Shown piece after piece: positions 39,124 through 50,571 of a DNA stretch of 64,000 bases. The translations under genes were made by a program, and so were the position numbers. The notes beneath the pieces are model-generated. The model saw only the letters and a list, made by a program, of their open reading frames with translations. It was not told where the DNA came from and made no database searches. Each line of letters starts with the position of its first letter. The stretch's first letter is position 1. The stretch is from Prochlorococcus sp. AG-355-A09 (GTDB taxonomy: Bacteria; Cyanobacteriota; Cyanobacteriia; PCC-6307; Cyanobiaceae). The stretch lies in contig QCDG01000002.1 of assembly GCA_003280995.1 (NCBI GenBank), positions 97,081 to 161,080 of the forward strand, given 5' to 3'.

Positions 39124-40289
39124 TGGTGGAAGAGACTTTAAATAAAAAGTGGTATTGGTGGCCATTATTTCCCTTATATCCCTATGGAAAAAAGAAAACA
39201 ATCTTAAGAGAATTAATTCCTGATCAAATATGGTCCTTGGAACAAATACAGGGACTTTATTATGTTGCGGTTCCAATAAGAATGACGGTAATAAAGGTTG
39301 ATAATGGATTGATGCTAATAAACCCATTGCCTCCTACAAAAGAATTAATAAATGAGTTAGAAAAATTAATTGCAATTCACGGTAAAGTAAAAACAATAAT
39401 TCTCCCAAGTGCATCCGGACTAGAACATAAAATCGGACTACCAGCTCTTTCAAGAATTTTTAAAGATGCAGAAATTTGGCTATGTCCTGGACAGTGGAGT
39501 TTCCCGATCAATCTACCACTAGATTTTTTAGGAATTCCATCAAAAAGATCAAGAATACTGTTTGAGGAAGGTACTCCACATACTAACTCCTTTAAATGGT
39601 CTTCATTAGGCCCACTTAATTTAGGACTTGGGAGATATCAGGAGATAAGCTGTTTCCATTATTCTACGAAAACTCTTCATGTAACAGATGCAATAGTTGG
39701 AATAGACTCTACTCCACCTGAGATATTTAATTTTGATCCAACTCCACTTCTTTTTCATTCTAGAGAGAGAGGAGATGAACCTTTGATTGACTCCATTGAA
39801 CAAAGAAAAAAAGGGTGGAAAAGGTTAGTCTTATTTTCATCTTTTTTGAAACCAGGTAAATTAAATATTCCACCTTTAAAAGAAATATTTAAGTATTCGT
39901 TCAAAAAAGATCTTAGAAATTGGAGATCTCATTTCGGTATTTATCCCTTTTTATGGGATGAAGATTGGGAATCCTCTCTTTTTGAAATAATGGGTGAATC
40001 TACTCCTAAGATTCAAGTGGCACCAGTTTTACAAAAACTAATTTTTCCCCGTTCAAAAGAAGTGTTACTTAAATGGCTTGAAAATATCAAGTCTTTTGAA
40101 GATATGGAATATTTAATTCCAGCTCATTTTACTGCTCCGATAAAATTTACAATGGAAGATTGTCAAAAATTAATTAATGAAATTAATTCCCAAAAGTGGG
40201 ACAAACTACCTGAGGATAATAAATTTTTGATGAGTTTATATAAAAAGTTGTTTGAACTAGGAATAATTCCTGAAGAAGTAAATCTTTAA
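39123..40289 (+). CDS. DUF4336 protein (MBL-fold-like)
   Basis: A 388-residue soluble protein of the DUF4336 family, by recall. The N-terminal half looks like a metallo-beta-lactamase-like fold (LMLINPLPPTKELINELEKL, then IILPSASGLEHKIGLPAL), but the HxHxDH metal motif is not intact. The C-terminal half is helical. The start GTG at 39123 overlaps the mntB stop by 1 nt, so it is translated with the Mn transporter operon. Function unknown; a link to metal handling is only by context. Confidence 0.8.
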   Translation: MVEETLNKKWYWWPLFPLYPYGKKKTILRELIPDQIWSLEQIQGLYYVAVPIRMTVIKVDNGLMLINPLPPTKELINELEKLIAIHGKVKTIILPSASGLEHKIGLPALSRIFKDAEIWLCPGQWSFPINLPLDFLGIPSKRSRILFEEGTPHTNSFKWSSLGPLNLGLGRYQEISCFHYSTKTLHVTDAIVGIDSTPPEIFNFDPTPLLFHSRERGDEPLIDSIEQRKKGWKRLVLFSSFLKPGKLNIPPLKEIFKYSFKKDLRNWRSHFGIYPFLWDEDWESSLFEIMGESTPKIQVAPVLQKLIFPRSKEVLLKWLENIKSFEDMEYLIPAHFTAPIKFTMEDCQKLINEINSQKWDKLPEDNKFLMSLYKKLFELGIIPEEVNL

Positions 40290-40294
40290 AACTA

Positions 40295-40630
40295 CTATTC
40301 TTCAATAGACATGTTTTCATCATTTTTAAGAGTTTGTTCCAGCTCTTTTCTTTGCTCCATTTGTCTTAAGAAGTATCCTGTCATCATTGCAGAAGATAAT
40401 AAATTAGCAATGTTGTCTTTTGAAGATGTTATTTTTACATCAAATTGATCTGAAGGAAGCATTCCAAGAAGACCTTGAACATTATGTCTAATAATTTCTT
40501 GAATATCTTCACTAGCTGATTTTGCTACTCTTTGCAAAACTTCTGGAGATTGTTTTTGTAAATATTGGATTAAATCATTCTCATCATTTGGATCATTATT
40601 TTCAGTAGCAAGAAATTCTGGGTTAAACAT
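40295..40630 (-). CDS. DUF760 protein
   Basis: A 111-residue acidic soluble protein of the cyanobacterial/plant DUF760 family by recall. It has a helical core YLQKQSPEVLQRVAKSASEDI and MLPSDQFDVKI followed by SSAMMTGYFLRQMEQR. The function is unknown; plant relatives are chloroplast proteins. The frame is open nine codons further upstream to 40657, but the family starts at MFNPEFL and a purine-rich stretch precedes ATG 40630, so this shorter start is chosen. It is 45 nt downstream of lepB on the same strand. Confidence 0.78.
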   Translation of the reverse strand: MFNPEFLATENNDPNDENDLIQYLQKQSPEVLQRVAKSASEDIQEIIRHNVQGLLGMLPSDQFDVKITSSKDNIANLLSSAMMTGYFLRQMEQRKELEQTLKNDENMSIEE

Positions 40631-40675
40631 TTCTACAACTTCAAGATATAAAAACACTACAACATCACGTACCCA

Positions 40676-41260
40676 TTAATCTAAATTATTAAGGGCAGGG
40701 AACCGAATAGGTCCAATTTTATTGAACGGCCAATATCTAAAAATAGCTTTACCAATAACCTTTTCATAGGGTAAAAATCCCCAAATATGTGAGTCCATAC
40801 TGTTATTTCTATTATCTCCCATCACCCATAATGATTCTTCTGGGACAATAAAAGGCCCCGTTGAATAATTAATATTTTTGTCAAAAACGTAATTGTTTTG
40901 AGCGATATCATTTAAGTAAAGGTTACCATCTCTTACTTCTACCTTGTCTCCAGGTATTCCAATTACTCTTTTTATTAGTGCAGTATCTACTTCATAACCA
41001 GCATTAATTAATTGTTCCGGAACGTTAAAAACAACTATTTCATTTTTTAATTTTGAAAGATTTGATTTGGATGTGATTTTGGGGGTTAGTTTCTCAACAA
41101 GAATTTTATCTTGTATTTGAAGAGTTGGAAGCATTGACCCGGATGGAATCCATCTTGGCTCTATAACCTGCCATCGTATAATTAAAGCTATAGATATCCA
41201 GATTAAAAGATTTTTTAAATCCTTTATTATTGAATTTCTTTTTTCTTGAGTTGTAGACAT
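40676..41260 (-). CDS. lepB: Signal peptidase I
   Basis: It removes signal peptides from exported proteins such as the plastocyanin precursor. A 194-residue membrane-anchored serine protease with one N-terminal helix (about 17-32), nucleophile S42 in IPSGSMLPT, general base K98 in ALIKRVIGIPGD, and the conserved GDNRNNSMDSHIWGFLP near residue 147. ATG start. It is divergent from menD with a 50-nt gap. Confidence 0.96.
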   Translation of the reverse strand: MSTTQEKRNSIIKDLKNLLIWISIALIIRWQVIEPRWIPSGSMLPTLQIQDKILVEKLTPKITSKSNLSKLKNEIVVFNVPEQLINAGYEVDTALIKRVIGIPGDKVEVRDGNLYLNDIAQNNYVFDKNINYSTGPFIVPEESLWVMGDNRNNSMDSHIWGFLPYEKVIGKAIFRYWPFNKIGPIRFPALNNLD

Positions 41261-41310
41261 GTTTTATTTAATTCAGTTATAGGAAAAATCACAAAGCATT
41301 TATATAAATT

Positions 41311-43074
41311 ATGACATCATCTATTGAATGCAAAAATTTTCTTAGAAGTTTACAACTTTTGAATCTTCTTATAAAAATAGGAGTTCAAAATTTAATAATA
41401 TGCCCTGGAAGTAGATCGGCACCTTTAGCAATAGCTGCTGGAGAATTAAATAAATTAGGACTGGTAAATATTTTTAATTCAATAGATGAGAGATCTGCGG
41501 GATTCCACTCTCTTGGGATTTCTGCTGCATCAGGTAATCTCTCTTTAGTTATTACGACTTCTGGGACTGCTGTAAGTAACTTATTGCCATCAGCAGTTGA
41601 GGCAGACCGATCTTGTAAAGGTATTATATTTCTGACTGCTGATAGACCCTTAAGATTAAAAGATTGTGGCGCTAATCAAACAGTAAATCAAGAAGATTTT
41701 TTGAGCTCAGTCTGCAGAAAAGTTTTAAGTACAAATCTAAATGGACTTCATGAAACACAAGAAAATGAAATCTTGAATTTAGTTCGAACTATTGAGAAAC
41801 AAATATCAATCTTCCCTGGACCTATTCATTTAAATATTCCTATTGATATGCCTTTAGGTATTTCATTTTTAAATAAAAAAAATGTTTTAGAGGTTTTTGA
41901 GAAAATTTATTTAAAGAAAAAATATATATTTCAGGAAGTTGAAATAAAGTCTGATAAAAACAAATTCTTCGAAATTTCAAAAAATTTAAATTTAGATGAA
42001 TCTGGCATTATTTTGGTAGGTCCCTATCAAGGCTCCATAAATGATTTAACTTCTTTCAATAAATCTTTAGAACGATTACAAGAGATTACTGGTTGGCCAG
42101 TATTTGCTGATCCTGTTTCAGGTGTTTATTCTGACTTGAGAGGATTAGTCGTGAATTGGGAATTAGTCTTGAGAAAAAATAAAAATTCAATAAATTGTCA
42201 TCAACTTTTGAGGCTTGGACCTATGTCATCCTCAATTGATTTGGAGAAGTTTTTAATTAACTTCAAAGGTATACAAATCCTTATAAAAGAAAAAAATTAT
42301 AGAAAATTGGACCCTATAAAAAAATCATTTGAATATGATTTTGGGCTATCAAATTTCACTAATCTATTGTTAGAAGAATTATCAATCAACGAAAAAAACA
42401 AAAAGTCTCTTACTCCGATAGCTCTAAATCTAATAGAGGAAGGCGAGCAGATTAAAGAAATTTTAAAAGAGAAAATTACTCAAGATAATCAAATTACTGA
42501 GTATATGATTGCAAATCTTGTTCCAAAACTTTGGCCAACTGAAAATCCTATAATGCTCTCCGCAAGTAGCCCGATAAGAGATTGGCTCACATTTTCAGAA
42601 AATTGTACTTTAACAAGAAATTGTTTCAGCTTTAGGGGCGCTTCTGGCATAGACGGTACTTTATCTCTTGCATTAGGGATTTCTAGAATTAAAAATCCTT
42701 TACTTCTTGTGACTGGAGATTTGGCTTTTATTCATGATATAAACGGTTGGCTGATTGAAAATTCAATCGACATGAATTTAACAATTCTTCTAATAAATAA
42801 TAAAGGCGGGAATATATTTAATCGTATTTATAAAAAAAATTTAAAAGAAGATGAATTAAAAAAACTATTTCTTATGCCAAAAGAAATAAACTGGCCAAAA
42901 CTCGCAGAGGGTTATCAAGTAAACTTTAAAAGTGTGGCAAATTTTAAAAAATTACGAGAGGCATTAAATTGGAGCATTTCTATCCAGAAATCTGTAATAA
43001 TTAAAGTTGATGTTGATCCAGAAAATGAAATTTGTGAAAAAGATGCCTTACTAGAAAAAATAATTGGCAGTTAA
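41311..43074 (+). CDS. menD: SEPHCHC synthase (menaquinone/phylloquinone, MenD)
   Basis: This thiamine-diphosphate enzyme condenses isochorismate and 2-oxoglutarate in phylloquinone synthesis (the vitamin K1 of photosystem I). The N-terminal [14 protein letters not shown] and catalytic-region [14 protein letters not shown] are visible. The ThDP-binding [12 protein letters not shown] is followed about 25 residues later by [12 protein letters not shown]. Length 587 is normal. ATG start. menB follows after 35 nt on the same strand. Confidence 0.97.
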   Translation: MTSSIECKNFLRSLQLLNLLIKIGVQNLIICPGSRSAPLAIAAGELNKLGLVNIFNSIDERSAGFHSLGISAASGNLSLVITTSGTAVSNLLPSAVEADRSCKGIIFLTADRPLRLKDCGANQTVNQEDFLSSVCRKVLSTNLNGLHETQENEILNLVRTIEKQISIFPGPIHLNIPIDMPLGISFLNKKNVLEVFEKIYLKKKYIFQEVEIKSDKNKFFEISKNLNLDESGIILVGPYQGSINDLTSFNKSLERLQEITGWPVFADPVSGVYSDLRGLVVNWELVLRKNKNSINCHQLLRLGPMSSSIDLEKFLINFKGIQILIKEKNYRKLDPIKKSFEYDFGLSNFTNLLLEELSINEKNKKSLTPIALNLIEEGEQIKEILKEKITQDNQITEYMIANLVPKLWPTENPIMLSASSPIRDWLTFSENCTLTRNCFSFRGASGIDGTLSLALGISRIKNPLLLVTGDLAFIHDINGWLIENSIDMNLTILLINNKGGNIFNRIYKKNLKEDELKKLFLMPKEINWPKLAEGYQVNFKSVANFKKLREALNWSISIQKSVIIKVDVDPENEICEKDALLEKIIGS

Positions 43075-43109
43075 ATTCATCATTTTCTATCTTTGAATAA
43101 TTAGATTTC

Positions 43110-43967
43110 ATGAAAGTATTACCTGGTAAAACAACTTTAAATTGGTCAGAATGCAAATCTTATGAGGATATATTGTTTCATAAATCAGATGAGGGAATTG
43201 CGAGAATTGCAATTAATCGGCCTGAAAAAAGAAATGCATTTAGGCCACAAACTGTAGATGAACTCATTGACGCATTTGATATCGTAAGAAATGATGAAAA
43301 TATTGGCGTAGTTCTCTTTACAGGTGCGGGACCTGATAAGAAAGGCATTTATTCTTTTTGCTCTGGAGGTGATCAGAGTGTAAGGGGTAAAAATGGATAT
43401 AAAAATGATGAAGGGAAGCAGAGATTAAATGTACTTGAACTTCAAAGATTAATAAGAAGTTTGTCTAAAGTGGTAATTGCTTTAGTTCCTGGTTTTGCTA
43501 TTGGAGGAGGGCAGGTACTTCACCTAATTTGTGATCTCAGTATCGCCTCTGAAAATGCAATATTTGGTCAAACAGGTCCAAGAGTTGGTAGTTTTGATGC
43601 CGGTTTTGGATCTAGTTATCTAGCAAGACTTGTTGGTCAAAGAAAAGCTAAAGAAATTTGGTTTTTATGTAGAAAATATAATTCCAAGGAAGCTCTTAAG
43701 ATGGGCTTGATAAATGCAATTACAAAGATTGAAGAATTAGAAGCTGAGGGTGTAATCTGGGCAAGAGAGATTTTACGAAATAGTCCAACTGCTATTCGTA
43801 TTCTTAAAGCTTCATTCAATGCAGAGAATGATGGGATTGCGGGTATTCAAGAATTATCTGGATACACAACTCAATTATTCTATTCGACTGAAGAAGCTCA
43901 AGAAGGTAGAGATGCCTTTCTTGAAAAGCGTCCACCAGACTTTTCTGACTATAAGTGGACACCCTAG
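43110..43967 (+). CDS. menB: 1,4-dihydroxy-2-naphthoyl-CoA synthase
   Basis: A crotonase-fold enzyme that closes the naphthoquinone ring in phylloquinone synthesis. The segments [22 protein letters not shown] and [14 protein letters not shown] (oxyanion hole) are present, together with [16 protein letters not shown], as in MenB. The 285 residues are the usual length. ATG start, immediately after menD; the rest of the men pathway is not in the window. Confidence 0.97.
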   Translation: MKVLPGKTTLNWSECKSYEDILFHKSDEGIARIAINRPEKRNAFRPQTVDELIDAFDIVRNDENIGVVLFTGAGPDKKGIYSFCSGGDQSVRGKNGYKNDEGKQRLNVLELQRLIRSLSKVVIALVPGFAIGGGQVLHLICDLSIASENAIFGQTGPRVGSFDAGFGSSYLARLVGQRKAKEIWFLCRKYNSKEALKMGLINAITKIEELEAEGVIWAREILRNSPTAIRILKASFNAENDGIAGIQELSGYTTQLFYSTEEAQEGRDAFLEKRPPDFSDYKWTP

Positions 43968-44002
43968 TTTATTTTTCAAAAGAACTTTTTAAATAATTAT
44001 CA

Positions 44003-45454
44003 ATGAGAATCCTTCTTGCCGCTGCTGAATGTGCTCCAATGATCAAAGTTGGAGGTATGGGAGATGTGGTTGGTTCGTTACCTCCATCTTTGATAAAACT
44101 TGGTCACGATGTAAGGGTAATAATTCCAGGATATGGAAAATTGTGGAGTCTTTTGGAGGTACCTAGTGAACCAGTCTTTAGAGCAAATACAATGGGCACT
44201 GATTTCGCTGTATATGAAGCGAGACATCCCAATAATAATTATGTGATTTACCTAGTGGGTCATCCAACATTTGACTCTGACCAAATATACGGAGGTGAAA
44301 ATGAGGACTGGCGCTTCACATTTTTTGCAAGTGCCACTGCTGAATTTGCCTGGAATTGTTGGAAACCTCAAGTTCTCCATTGCCATGATTGGCATACTGG
44401 CATGATTCCTGTGTGGATGCATCAGGACCCCGAAATTAGTACTGTCTTCACAATTCATAATTTAAAATACCAAGGTCCTTGGAGATGGAAACTAGAAAAA
44501 ATGACTTGGTGTCCTTGGTATATGCATGGAGATCACACAATGGCTGCGGCAATGTTGTACGCAGATAGAGTAAATGCTGTTTCTCCGACTTATGCAGATG
44601 AAATTAAAACCAATGAATACGGGGAGAGCCTTGAAGGATTACTTAATTATATTTCAGGTAAATTAAGGGGAATTCTTAATGGCATAGATCTTGATGAATG
44701 GAATCCAGCAAAAGATCCAGTTTTGCCTGCAAAATTTAGTATTAAGAATTTAGAAAATAGGATAGAAAATAAGAAAATTTTGCAGAGAGAAATGGGTCTC
44801 GAAGTTAATCCTAAAAAATATCTTTTAGGTATGGTTAGTAGGTTAGTTGATCAGAAAGGGGTTGACTTACTTCTTCAAGTTTCAAGAAGACTTTTGGCAT
44901 ATACAGATTCACAAATAGTTGTTTTAGGTACTGGAGATAGGAATTTAGAATCAGGATTATGGCAACTTGCATTAGATTACCCAGGAAGATTTTCAGTATT
45001 TCTAACCTATGATGATTCTTTATCAAGACTTATATATGGTGGCTCTGATGCGTTTTTAATGCCAAGTAGATTCGAACCTTGTGGTATTAGCCAACTCCTT
45101 GCTATGAGGTATGGTTCTATCCCGATAGTAAGGCGAGTAGGAGGTTTAGTTGACACAGTTTTACCTCATGATCCAGAAAATAATAGTGGCACGGGTTTTT
45201 GCTTCGATCGCTTTGAACCTATAGATTTCTATACATCTTTAGTAAGGTCTTGGGAGGCCTTTAGGCATAAAGATAGTTGGGAATTATTGCAAAAAAGAGC
45301 GATGAGCCAAGAGTTTAGTTGGCAAAGGTCCGCACTCGAATACGAAATTATGTATAAAGATGTCTGTGGAATAAAAGAACCATCTCCAGATTTTGCTGAA
45401 GTTGAAAAGTTCTCTTACGGACAATCAGCTGATCCATCTTTAAAAAAAGTATGA
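44003..45454 (+). CDS. glgA: Glycogen synthase (ADP-glucose)
   Basis: A GT5 glycosyltransferase that extends alpha-1,4 glucan using ADP-glucose. The N-terminal [13 protein letters not shown] holds the ADP-glucose-binding KxGG variant, [10 protein letters not shown] follows, and the C-terminal domain has [13 protein letters not shown] and [13 protein letters not shown]. The 483 residues are typical. ATG start. It is 12 nt from murF, on the same strand; no functional link is expected. Confidence 0.98.
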   Translation: MRILLAAAECAPMIKVGGMGDVVGSLPPSLIKLGHDVRVIIPGYGKLWSLLEVPSEPVFRANTMGTDFAVYEARHPNNNYVIYLVGHPTFDSDQIYGGENEDWRFTFFASATAEFAWNCWKPQVLHCHDWHTGMIPVWMHQDPEISTVFTIHNLKYQGPWRWKLEKMTWCPWYMHGDHTMAAAMLYADRVNAVSPTYADEIKTNEYGESLEGLLNYISGKLRGILNGIDLDEWNPAKDPVLPAKFSIKNLENRIENKKILQREMGLEVNPKKYLLGMVSRLVDQKGVDLLLQVSRRLLAYTDSQIVVLGTGDRNLESGLWQLALDYPGRFSVFLTYDDSLSRLIYGGSDAFLMPSRFEPCGISQLLAMRYGSIPIVRRVGGLVDTVLPHDPENNSGTGFCFDRFEPIDFYTSLVRSWEAFRHKDSWELLQKRAMSQEFSWQRSALEYEIMYKDVCGIKEPSPDFAEVEKFSYGQSADPSLKKV

Positions 45455-45466
45455 CTTATTATTTTA

Positions 45467-46840
45467 ATGGAATTCTCTTTATCAGAATTAAACAATGTTT
45501 TGGGGGATATTAAAAATCTGAGTGACGGGAAAAGAGATTTTTTAAATTTTAAAAATATAAGTATTGATAGTAGAACTGTATTAAAAAATGATCTTTTTAT
45601 AGCTATCAAGGGTAAAAATTTTGACGGACATACTTTTCTTCCAGAGGTTTTAAATAAAGGAGTAAAATCAGTAGTAATTAAAAAAGGGATGCAGAGATTA
45701 CTTCCTAGTAATTTTCCTTATTGGGTTGTAAATGACACATTAGAGGCATTTCAAAAATTAGCGTTGCTAAAAAGAAAAAAATTAAATATCCCTTTAGTTG
45801 CGATTACTGGTTCAGTAGGAAAAACAACTACAAAAGAAATGATTGGTGAAGTTTTAAATAAACTTGGCAAAATTAAACTATCCAATGCAAATTTCAATAA
45901 TGAGATTGGGGTTGGTCTTACTATTCTTGCAACAGATATAGATGATAAAGTTTTGGTTCTTGAAATGGGGATGAGAGGCCTTGGACAGATCGAAAATTTA
46001 TCTAAATATAGTGAACCCGATATTGCAGTAATTACTAACATTGGGATGGCCCATATTGGATTATTAGGCTCGAAAAAAAACATTACTTTTGCAAAGTGTG
46101 AAATTAGTAAGTATTTAAATCCTGAAGGAGTAGTAATAATTCCAGCAAATGATCCATTCCTAGAAAAAACTTTAAAAGAATTTTGGAAAGGTAGAGTGAT
46201 AAAAGTAAGACTATTAAATATAGAAAATCAAAAGGAAAATTTTAAGAAAAATGATGATTTGCGAGGATTTTATAATCCTTCTAATAAAACAATTTTAATT
46301 GAAGAAAATACCTTTGAAATTTCATTTGAGGGATTTCACAATGCTTCTAATTTCCTCTTTGCTTATGCAGTTGCTAAAGAGCTAGGCATTGATTTTGCAA
46401 GTTTTAATAAATTTGATTTTGTAAGTTTAGGTGGAAGGAATAAAATTCTTAAATCAGTAAAAACAATAATATATGATGAATCATATAATGCTTCCCCTGA
46501 GTCAGTAAAAGCATGTATTAAAAACCTGCTTGAAAAACCGAGAAATAAATTTTTCATATTTGGAAGTATGCAAGAATTGGGAAAAGAATCTGAAAAATAT
46601 CACAAAGAAATATTTAACTTAATAAATAATTCAGATATAGAAAAATGTTTATTTATTTGTTATAAAGAAAATGAAAAAACCTACACCAATTATCTAAAAG
46701 ATAAGAATAAATTCTTAGTCTTAAATAATATTAAAGATGTACCTCAAGAGATAAACAAATTTACAAAAAAAGGTGATTCTATTCTTATAAAAGGGAGCAG
46801 ATGTTGGCAACTTGAAAAAATTATTGAATTAATTAACTAG
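45467..46840 (+). CDS. murF: UDP-MurNAc-tripeptide--D-Ala-D-Ala ligase
   Basis: A cytosolic Mur ligase that adds D-Ala-D-Ala to complete the peptidoglycan precursor. The ATP-binding [14 protein letters not shown] is at about 109-122; [15 protein letters not shown] and the central-domain [11 protein letters not shown] are recognisable. The C-terminal domain has [15 protein letters not shown]. Length 457 is normal. ATG start. The last 12 nt overlap the convergent glmU gene, which serves the same pathway on the other strand. Confidence 0.97.
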   Translation: MEFSLSELNNVLGDIKNLSDGKRDFLNFKNISIDSRTVLKNDLFIAIKGKNFDGHTFLPEVLNKGVKSVVIKKGMQRLLPSNFPYWVVNDTLEAFQKLALLKRKKLNIPLVAITGSVGKTTTKEMIGEVLNKLGKIKLSNANFNNEIGVGLTILATDIDDKVLVLEMGMRGLGQIENLSKYSEPDIAVITNIGMAHIGLLGSKKNITFAKCEISKYLNPEGVVIIPANDPFLEKTLKEFWKGRVIKVRLLNIENQKENFKKNDDLRGFYNPSNKTILIEENTFEISFEGFHNASNFLFAYAVAKELGIDFASFNKFDFVSLGGRNKILKSVKTIIYDESYNASPESVKACIKNLLEKPRNKFFIFGSMQELGKESEKYHKEIFNLINNSDIEKCLFICYKENEKTYTNYLKDKNKFLVLNNIKDVPQEINKFTKKGDSILIKGSRCWQLEKIIELIN

Positions 46841-48187
46841 ATCAGGATTTTTTTTCCAATTCTCTATATTTACTTGCTTAGTTCTTGAGATCGCTAATGA
46901 GTTATCTTTAGAGTCTTTTGTGATCACTGAACCAGCACCTGTTGTTACTGATTCGCCTAAATTTATTGGCGCTACAAAAACTGTGTTTGCTCCAATACTG
47001 GAATTTTTGCCAATTTTTGTTTGATATTTTTTCTGTCCATCAAAATTAGCAGTAATAGTGCCTGCTCCAATATTTGTAGATCTTCCAATAATAGAATCAC
47101 CAATATAACTTAAATGGTTTACTTTAGATTCTTCCTCTAGTTGACTATTTTTGATCTCAACAAAATTACCTATTTTGCTATGGGAAGATATTTTGGAATT
47201 AGGTCTTATATGACTATAAGGGCCAATTTTTATATAATCCATTATCTGAGAATCATAAACAGTAGAGTTTAAAATTTCACAATTTAATCCCACATTAGAA
47301 TTCTCAATAAAAGTATTTGGACCGATAATGCAATGACTATTTATTTTTGTATTTCCTCTTATATGTGTATTAGCCTCTATGATTACATCCTTACCAATTT
47401 CAGCTTCTTCACTAATTGAACAACTTGCTTTATTTATAAAAGTTACACCATTAAGCATATGTTTTTCTTTAATTGAATTCTGAATACATTCCTCGCACTC
47501 TGATAGTTGAATTCTGTTATTAATTCCTTGAAACTCTCCATTATCCTCTACTTCGAGACTTAAGGAATTTTTGAGAAGAGATATTGTATCTGTTAAGTAA
47601 ATCTCTTTTTGATTATTATTGCTTTGTAAGGTATTAATTACTTCTAACAAGTTACCCCAGTTAAAACAGTAAACACCTGCATTTATTAATGGATTTTCTC
47701 TTTCTAGATCATTGCAATCTTTTTCTTCAACAATTCTCTCTATAAAATCCCCCTTCAAAAAAACTCTGCCATATCCATAAGGTTTTGTTTTCTTTGTGGT
47801 AATTAAAGAAACATCAGCATTTTTTGAATCGTGTAGATACAAAAGTCTTTTTAGAGTACTAGGCCTAATAAGTGGCACATCGCCATTAAGTACCAAAAGT
47901 TTTCCTTCATGTTTTTTTACTTGTTTACAAAGTACCTGGATAGCATGACCGGTTCCTGATTGAGGTTCTTGAACTACAAAATGGATTTTTTTATCGTTTG
48001 GGATTGACTTTTGTACTTCTTTTGATTTGTGTCCAGTAATTACGAAAATTTTATCAGGTTTTAATTCGACACAAGAATTAATTACTCTTTGTAGAAGACT
48101 TTTGCCAGAAATTTTATGTAAAACTTTTGGCAATGAGCTTTTCATCCTAGTGCCTTTGCCTGCCGCTAATATCGCAACACTTAACAT
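46829..48187 (-). CDS. glmU: Bifunctional UDP-N-acetylglucosamine pyrophosphorylase / GlcN-1-P acetyltransferase
   Basis: It makes UDP-GlcNAc for peptidoglycan and LPS. The N-terminal uridyltransferase domain (about 1-230) has [18 protein letters not shown] and [11 protein letters not shown]. The C-terminal half is a left-handed beta-helix of hexapeptide repeats (about 250-440) ending in the acetyltransferase site region [11 protein letters not shown]. Length 452 is complete. ATG start. It starts 25 nt after the stop of the upstream methyltransferase gene. Confidence 0.97.
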   Translation of the reverse strand: MLSVAILAAGKGTRMKSSLPKVLHKISGKSLLQRVINSCVELKPDKIFVITGHKSKEVQKSIPNDKKIHFVVQEPQSGTGHAIQVLCKQVKKHEGKLLVLNGDVPLIRPSTLKRLLYLHDSKNADVSLITTKKTKPYGYGRVFLKGDFIERIVEEKDCNDLERENPLINAGVYCFNWGNLLEVINTLQSNNNQKEIYLTDTISLLKNSLSLEVEDNGEFQGINNRIQLSECEECIQNSIKEKHMLNGVTFINKASCSISEEAEIGKDVIIEANTHIRGNTKINSHCIIGPNTFIENSNVGLNCEILNSTVYDSQIMDYIKIGPYSHIRPNSKISSHSKIGNFVEIKNSQLEEESKVNHLSYIGDSIIGRSTNIGAGTITANFDGQKKYQTKIGKNSSIGANTVFVAPINLGESVTTGAGSVITKDSKDNSLAISRTKQVNIENWKKNPDLVN

Positions 48188-48212
48188 GTTTATTTGAAAC
48201 CCTAATTTAAAT

Positions 48213-49118
48213 CTAACTCTTAAAGGATAACTTCGTCATTCCCCACTTCTCTCTCCATTTATTTGTAGGTAATAGATTTGATAATAATTGCTCATCTAAT
48301 CTTCTCTTGATTATATCTTCTTTACTTGAGTTTAAATCGTGATCTCTATATGGAATACTGGCTTTACTTAAGAGATGATCTTCTTCCATTAAAGATAATT
48401 TTTTAAAATTGAAATTAGGTTTCAATTTATTCTTGTCAAATTTTGATATTGCAACAGTTCCCTGACTCCAAATAGGGCTGTTTTTAAAACTTGGCTTAAT
48501 AGTAAAAATTTCTAATCCAAGATTTCTTAAGGTTTTTCTTACTGCCGCTGATGAAGAATAAGTTATTAAATAACCCTGAGGATTAAGATTTTCTGTGACT
48601 TTAGATAAAAATTCAATTGTCCATACTTGTGGGCATTTTTGAGGAGAAAAACCATCTAAATAAATCAGATCGAATTTAATAGAGGCTGGAATAATGTTGA
48701 TTTTTTCTCTAGCATCACCCCACAAAATACTGCATTTAAAAAATTGATCCTCAAAGTAATCTTTTCGATAAAGTGATTCAAATATTTTTTTGACTTTTGG
48801 ATCCCATAATTTAAGGAAAGATTCGTTTCTAATTGAATATTCAAGAGGCTTTTTATCAATCTCCAATGCATACAAATTTAAATATGATTTTTGTTTAATT
48901 AATTCATCTAATAAAGAAGCGGAATTGTATCCTAGACCAAAACATATATCCAAAACATTAAGAGATCTGCCTTTGAATCTTTGCAAATTAGAAGTAGCTG
49001 TGAACTTTGATTTTGTTTCCTCCAATGCGCCCAATAAACTATGGAAGTTCTCCTGAAAAAAAACACTTCTTAAAGAGTAACTACCATCTTTAGTTAAAAC
49101 TTCTATTAATTCAGACAA
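48213..49118 (-). CDS. MnmC2-like SAM-dependent methyltransferase (stand-alone)
   Basis: A Rossmann methyltransferase of the DUF752/MnmC N-terminal-domain type, which methylates nm5U34 of certain tRNAs in E. coli. [15 protein letters not shown] is the SAM-binding motif and [18 protein letters not shown] the conserved active-site region. The 301 residues lack the FAD-oxidase half of E. coli MnmC. The start is likely TTG at 49118. It is 14 nt after the aroA stop on the same strand. The tRNA substrate is assumed from the family. Confidence 0.85.
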   Translation of the reverse strand: MSELIEVLTKDGSYSLRSVFFQENFHSLLGALEETKSKFTATSNLQRFKGRSLNVLDICFGLGYNSASLLDELIKQKSYLNLYALEIDKKPLEYSIRNESFLKLWDPKVKKIFESLYRKDYFEDQFFKCSILWGDAREKINIIPASIKFDLIYLDGFSPQKCPQVWTIEFLSKVTENLNPQGYLITYSSSAAVRKTLRNLGLEIFTIKPSFKNSPIWSQGTVAISKFDKNKLKPNFNFKKLSLMEEDHLLSKASIPYRDHDLNSSKEDIIKRRLDEQLLSNLLPTNKWREKWGMTKLSFKS

Positions 49119-49132
49119 AAACTTTTTTTGTG

Positions 49133-50443
49133 CTAATTAGTTAGTTTAGCCAGCTCTTCCCAAAAAGTGGGATACGAGACGCTAGCAGCATGAGCTCCCA
49201 TGATTTTTGAGGTACCTTTAGCAAGAAGTGAAGCAATAGCAAGACTCATTGCTACTCTATGATCTGTCTCACTATCTACCTCCGCAGAATGAAATTTTGA
49301 TTGCCCATTAATAATTAACCCATCCTCTTTTTCTGTTATTTCAGCGCCGAATTTTTTTAACTGTCGTGCCATAACCTTTAATCGATCTGTCTCCTTAACT
49401 CTTAATTCTTGTGCATCCTTAATTTCAGAAATTCCATTACAAAAACATGCAGCCACAGTAAGGATAGGAATTTCATCTATAAGTTTTGGGAGAATATCTC
49501 CTTCAATAGTGAATGATCTTAAATTATTTGAAGTCTTTACTTTAAGAGATCCAATTGGCTCACCTGCGATAGTAGATTTATCTAAAATCTCATAATCACA
49601 CCCCATTGAATCCATTACATTCAAAATCCCTGTTCTAGTGGGATTTAATCCGACATTCTGAATTAAAACCTCTGAATTTGGAACAATAGATGCAGCAATC
49701 ATCCAAAAAGAAGCAGAGCTTATGTCTCCAGGGATCAATATTCTCTGACCAATTAAGTTGCTTCCTGACTTAATAACTACATTCCTTCCTAATTCTCCTC
49801 TGATACTGATGTCTGCTCCAAATGCTTTTAGCATTCTTTCAGTATGATCTCTCGATGATGCTGGTTCAATTACAGAAGTAGTCCCAGAAGCATTGAGGCC
49901 TGCCAATAATATTGCCGATTTCACTTGAGCACTTGCCACTGGAGTTCCAATAACACATCCCTTAAGTTTTTTTCCATCAATTGAAATTGGAGCTTTGTTA
50001 CCGCCTTCCCTTCCATAAATTTTGCCACCCATCAAAGATAACGGTTTGCCAACTCTTCGCATTGGCCTTTCGTTAAGCGAAGCGTCCCCGTTTAAGATGA
50101 AATTCTTACCTTCTTGTGAGGCTAATAAACCCATTAATAACCTCATAGTGGTTCCTGAATTTCCACAATTGAGAATTTCTTTTGGCTCTTTTAATCCATC
50201 AAGACCCAATCCTGAAATTGTAAAAGGCTCATTTTTTTTTATTTCTGGTATGTTTACACCTAACTTTCTTAGACAATCAGCAGTTGAAAGTGGATCTTCA
50301 GAATGTAAGAACCCCTCAATGGTCGTCTCACCCTTGGCAATACTTCCAATTATTAGAGCTCTATGAGAAATAGATTTATCTCCAGGCACATTTACTTTTC
50401 CTTTTAAATTAACTCCACCTTTTATTGTGCGGATATTATTCAT
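49133..50443 (-). CDS. aroA: 3-phosphoshikimate 1-carboxyvinyltransferase (EPSP synthase)
   Basis: It condenses shikimate-3-phosphate with phosphoenolpyruvate in the shikimate pathway, which feeds tryptophan (trpA here) and other aromatics. Visible motifs are [33 protein letters not shown] and [13 protein letters not shown]. The 436 residues from ATG 50443 match the family; the frame extends 13 codons upstream but those residues are not conserved in character. It is divergent from comB. Confidence 0.97.
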   Translation of the reverse strand: MNNIRTIKGGVNLKGKVNVPGDKSISHRALIIGSIAKGETTIEGFLHSEDPLSTADCLRKLGVNIPEIKKNEPFTISGLGLDGLKEPKEILNCGNSGTTMRLLMGLLASQEGKNFILNGDASLNERPMRRVGKPLSLMGGKIYGREGGNKAPISIDGKKLKGCVIGTPVASAQVKSAILLAGLNASGTTSVIEPASSRDHTERMLKAFGADISIRGELGRNVVIKSGSNLIGQRILIPGDISSASFWMIAASIVPNSEVLIQNVGLNPTRTGILNVMDSMGCDYEILDKSTIAGEPIGSLKVKTSNNLRSFTIEGDILPKLIDEIPILTVAACFCNGISEIKDAQELRVKETDRLKVMARQLKKFGAEITEKEDGLIINGQSKFHSAEVDSETDHRVAMSLAIASLLAKGTSKIMGAHAASVSYPTFWEELAKLTN

Positions 50444-50548
50444 TTGCAAATTAATTACTTGATAAGATTTCTGTAAAAACAAATTAGTTTTATATTATCA
50501 ATAAGTTTGTTTTTAAAAAAAAAATAATCAAATTAAGTAACTGTTTTC

Positions 50549-50554
50549 TATAAT
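50549..50554 (+). promoter_or_regulatory. Candidate -10 box of comB
   Basis: A perfect TATAAT lies 18 nt upstream of the comB TTG start, giving a leader of about 10 nt if used. No good -35 box is seen at the expected distance, as is common in this genus. Confidence 0.4.
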
Positions 50555-50571
50555 AAATTCAGAAAAAGGAC

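Noticed and set aside
50022..50366. A 114-codon frame antisense to aroA
   Set aside because: It lies within the strongly conserved aroA gene and shows no recognisable domain, so it is treated as a shadow.
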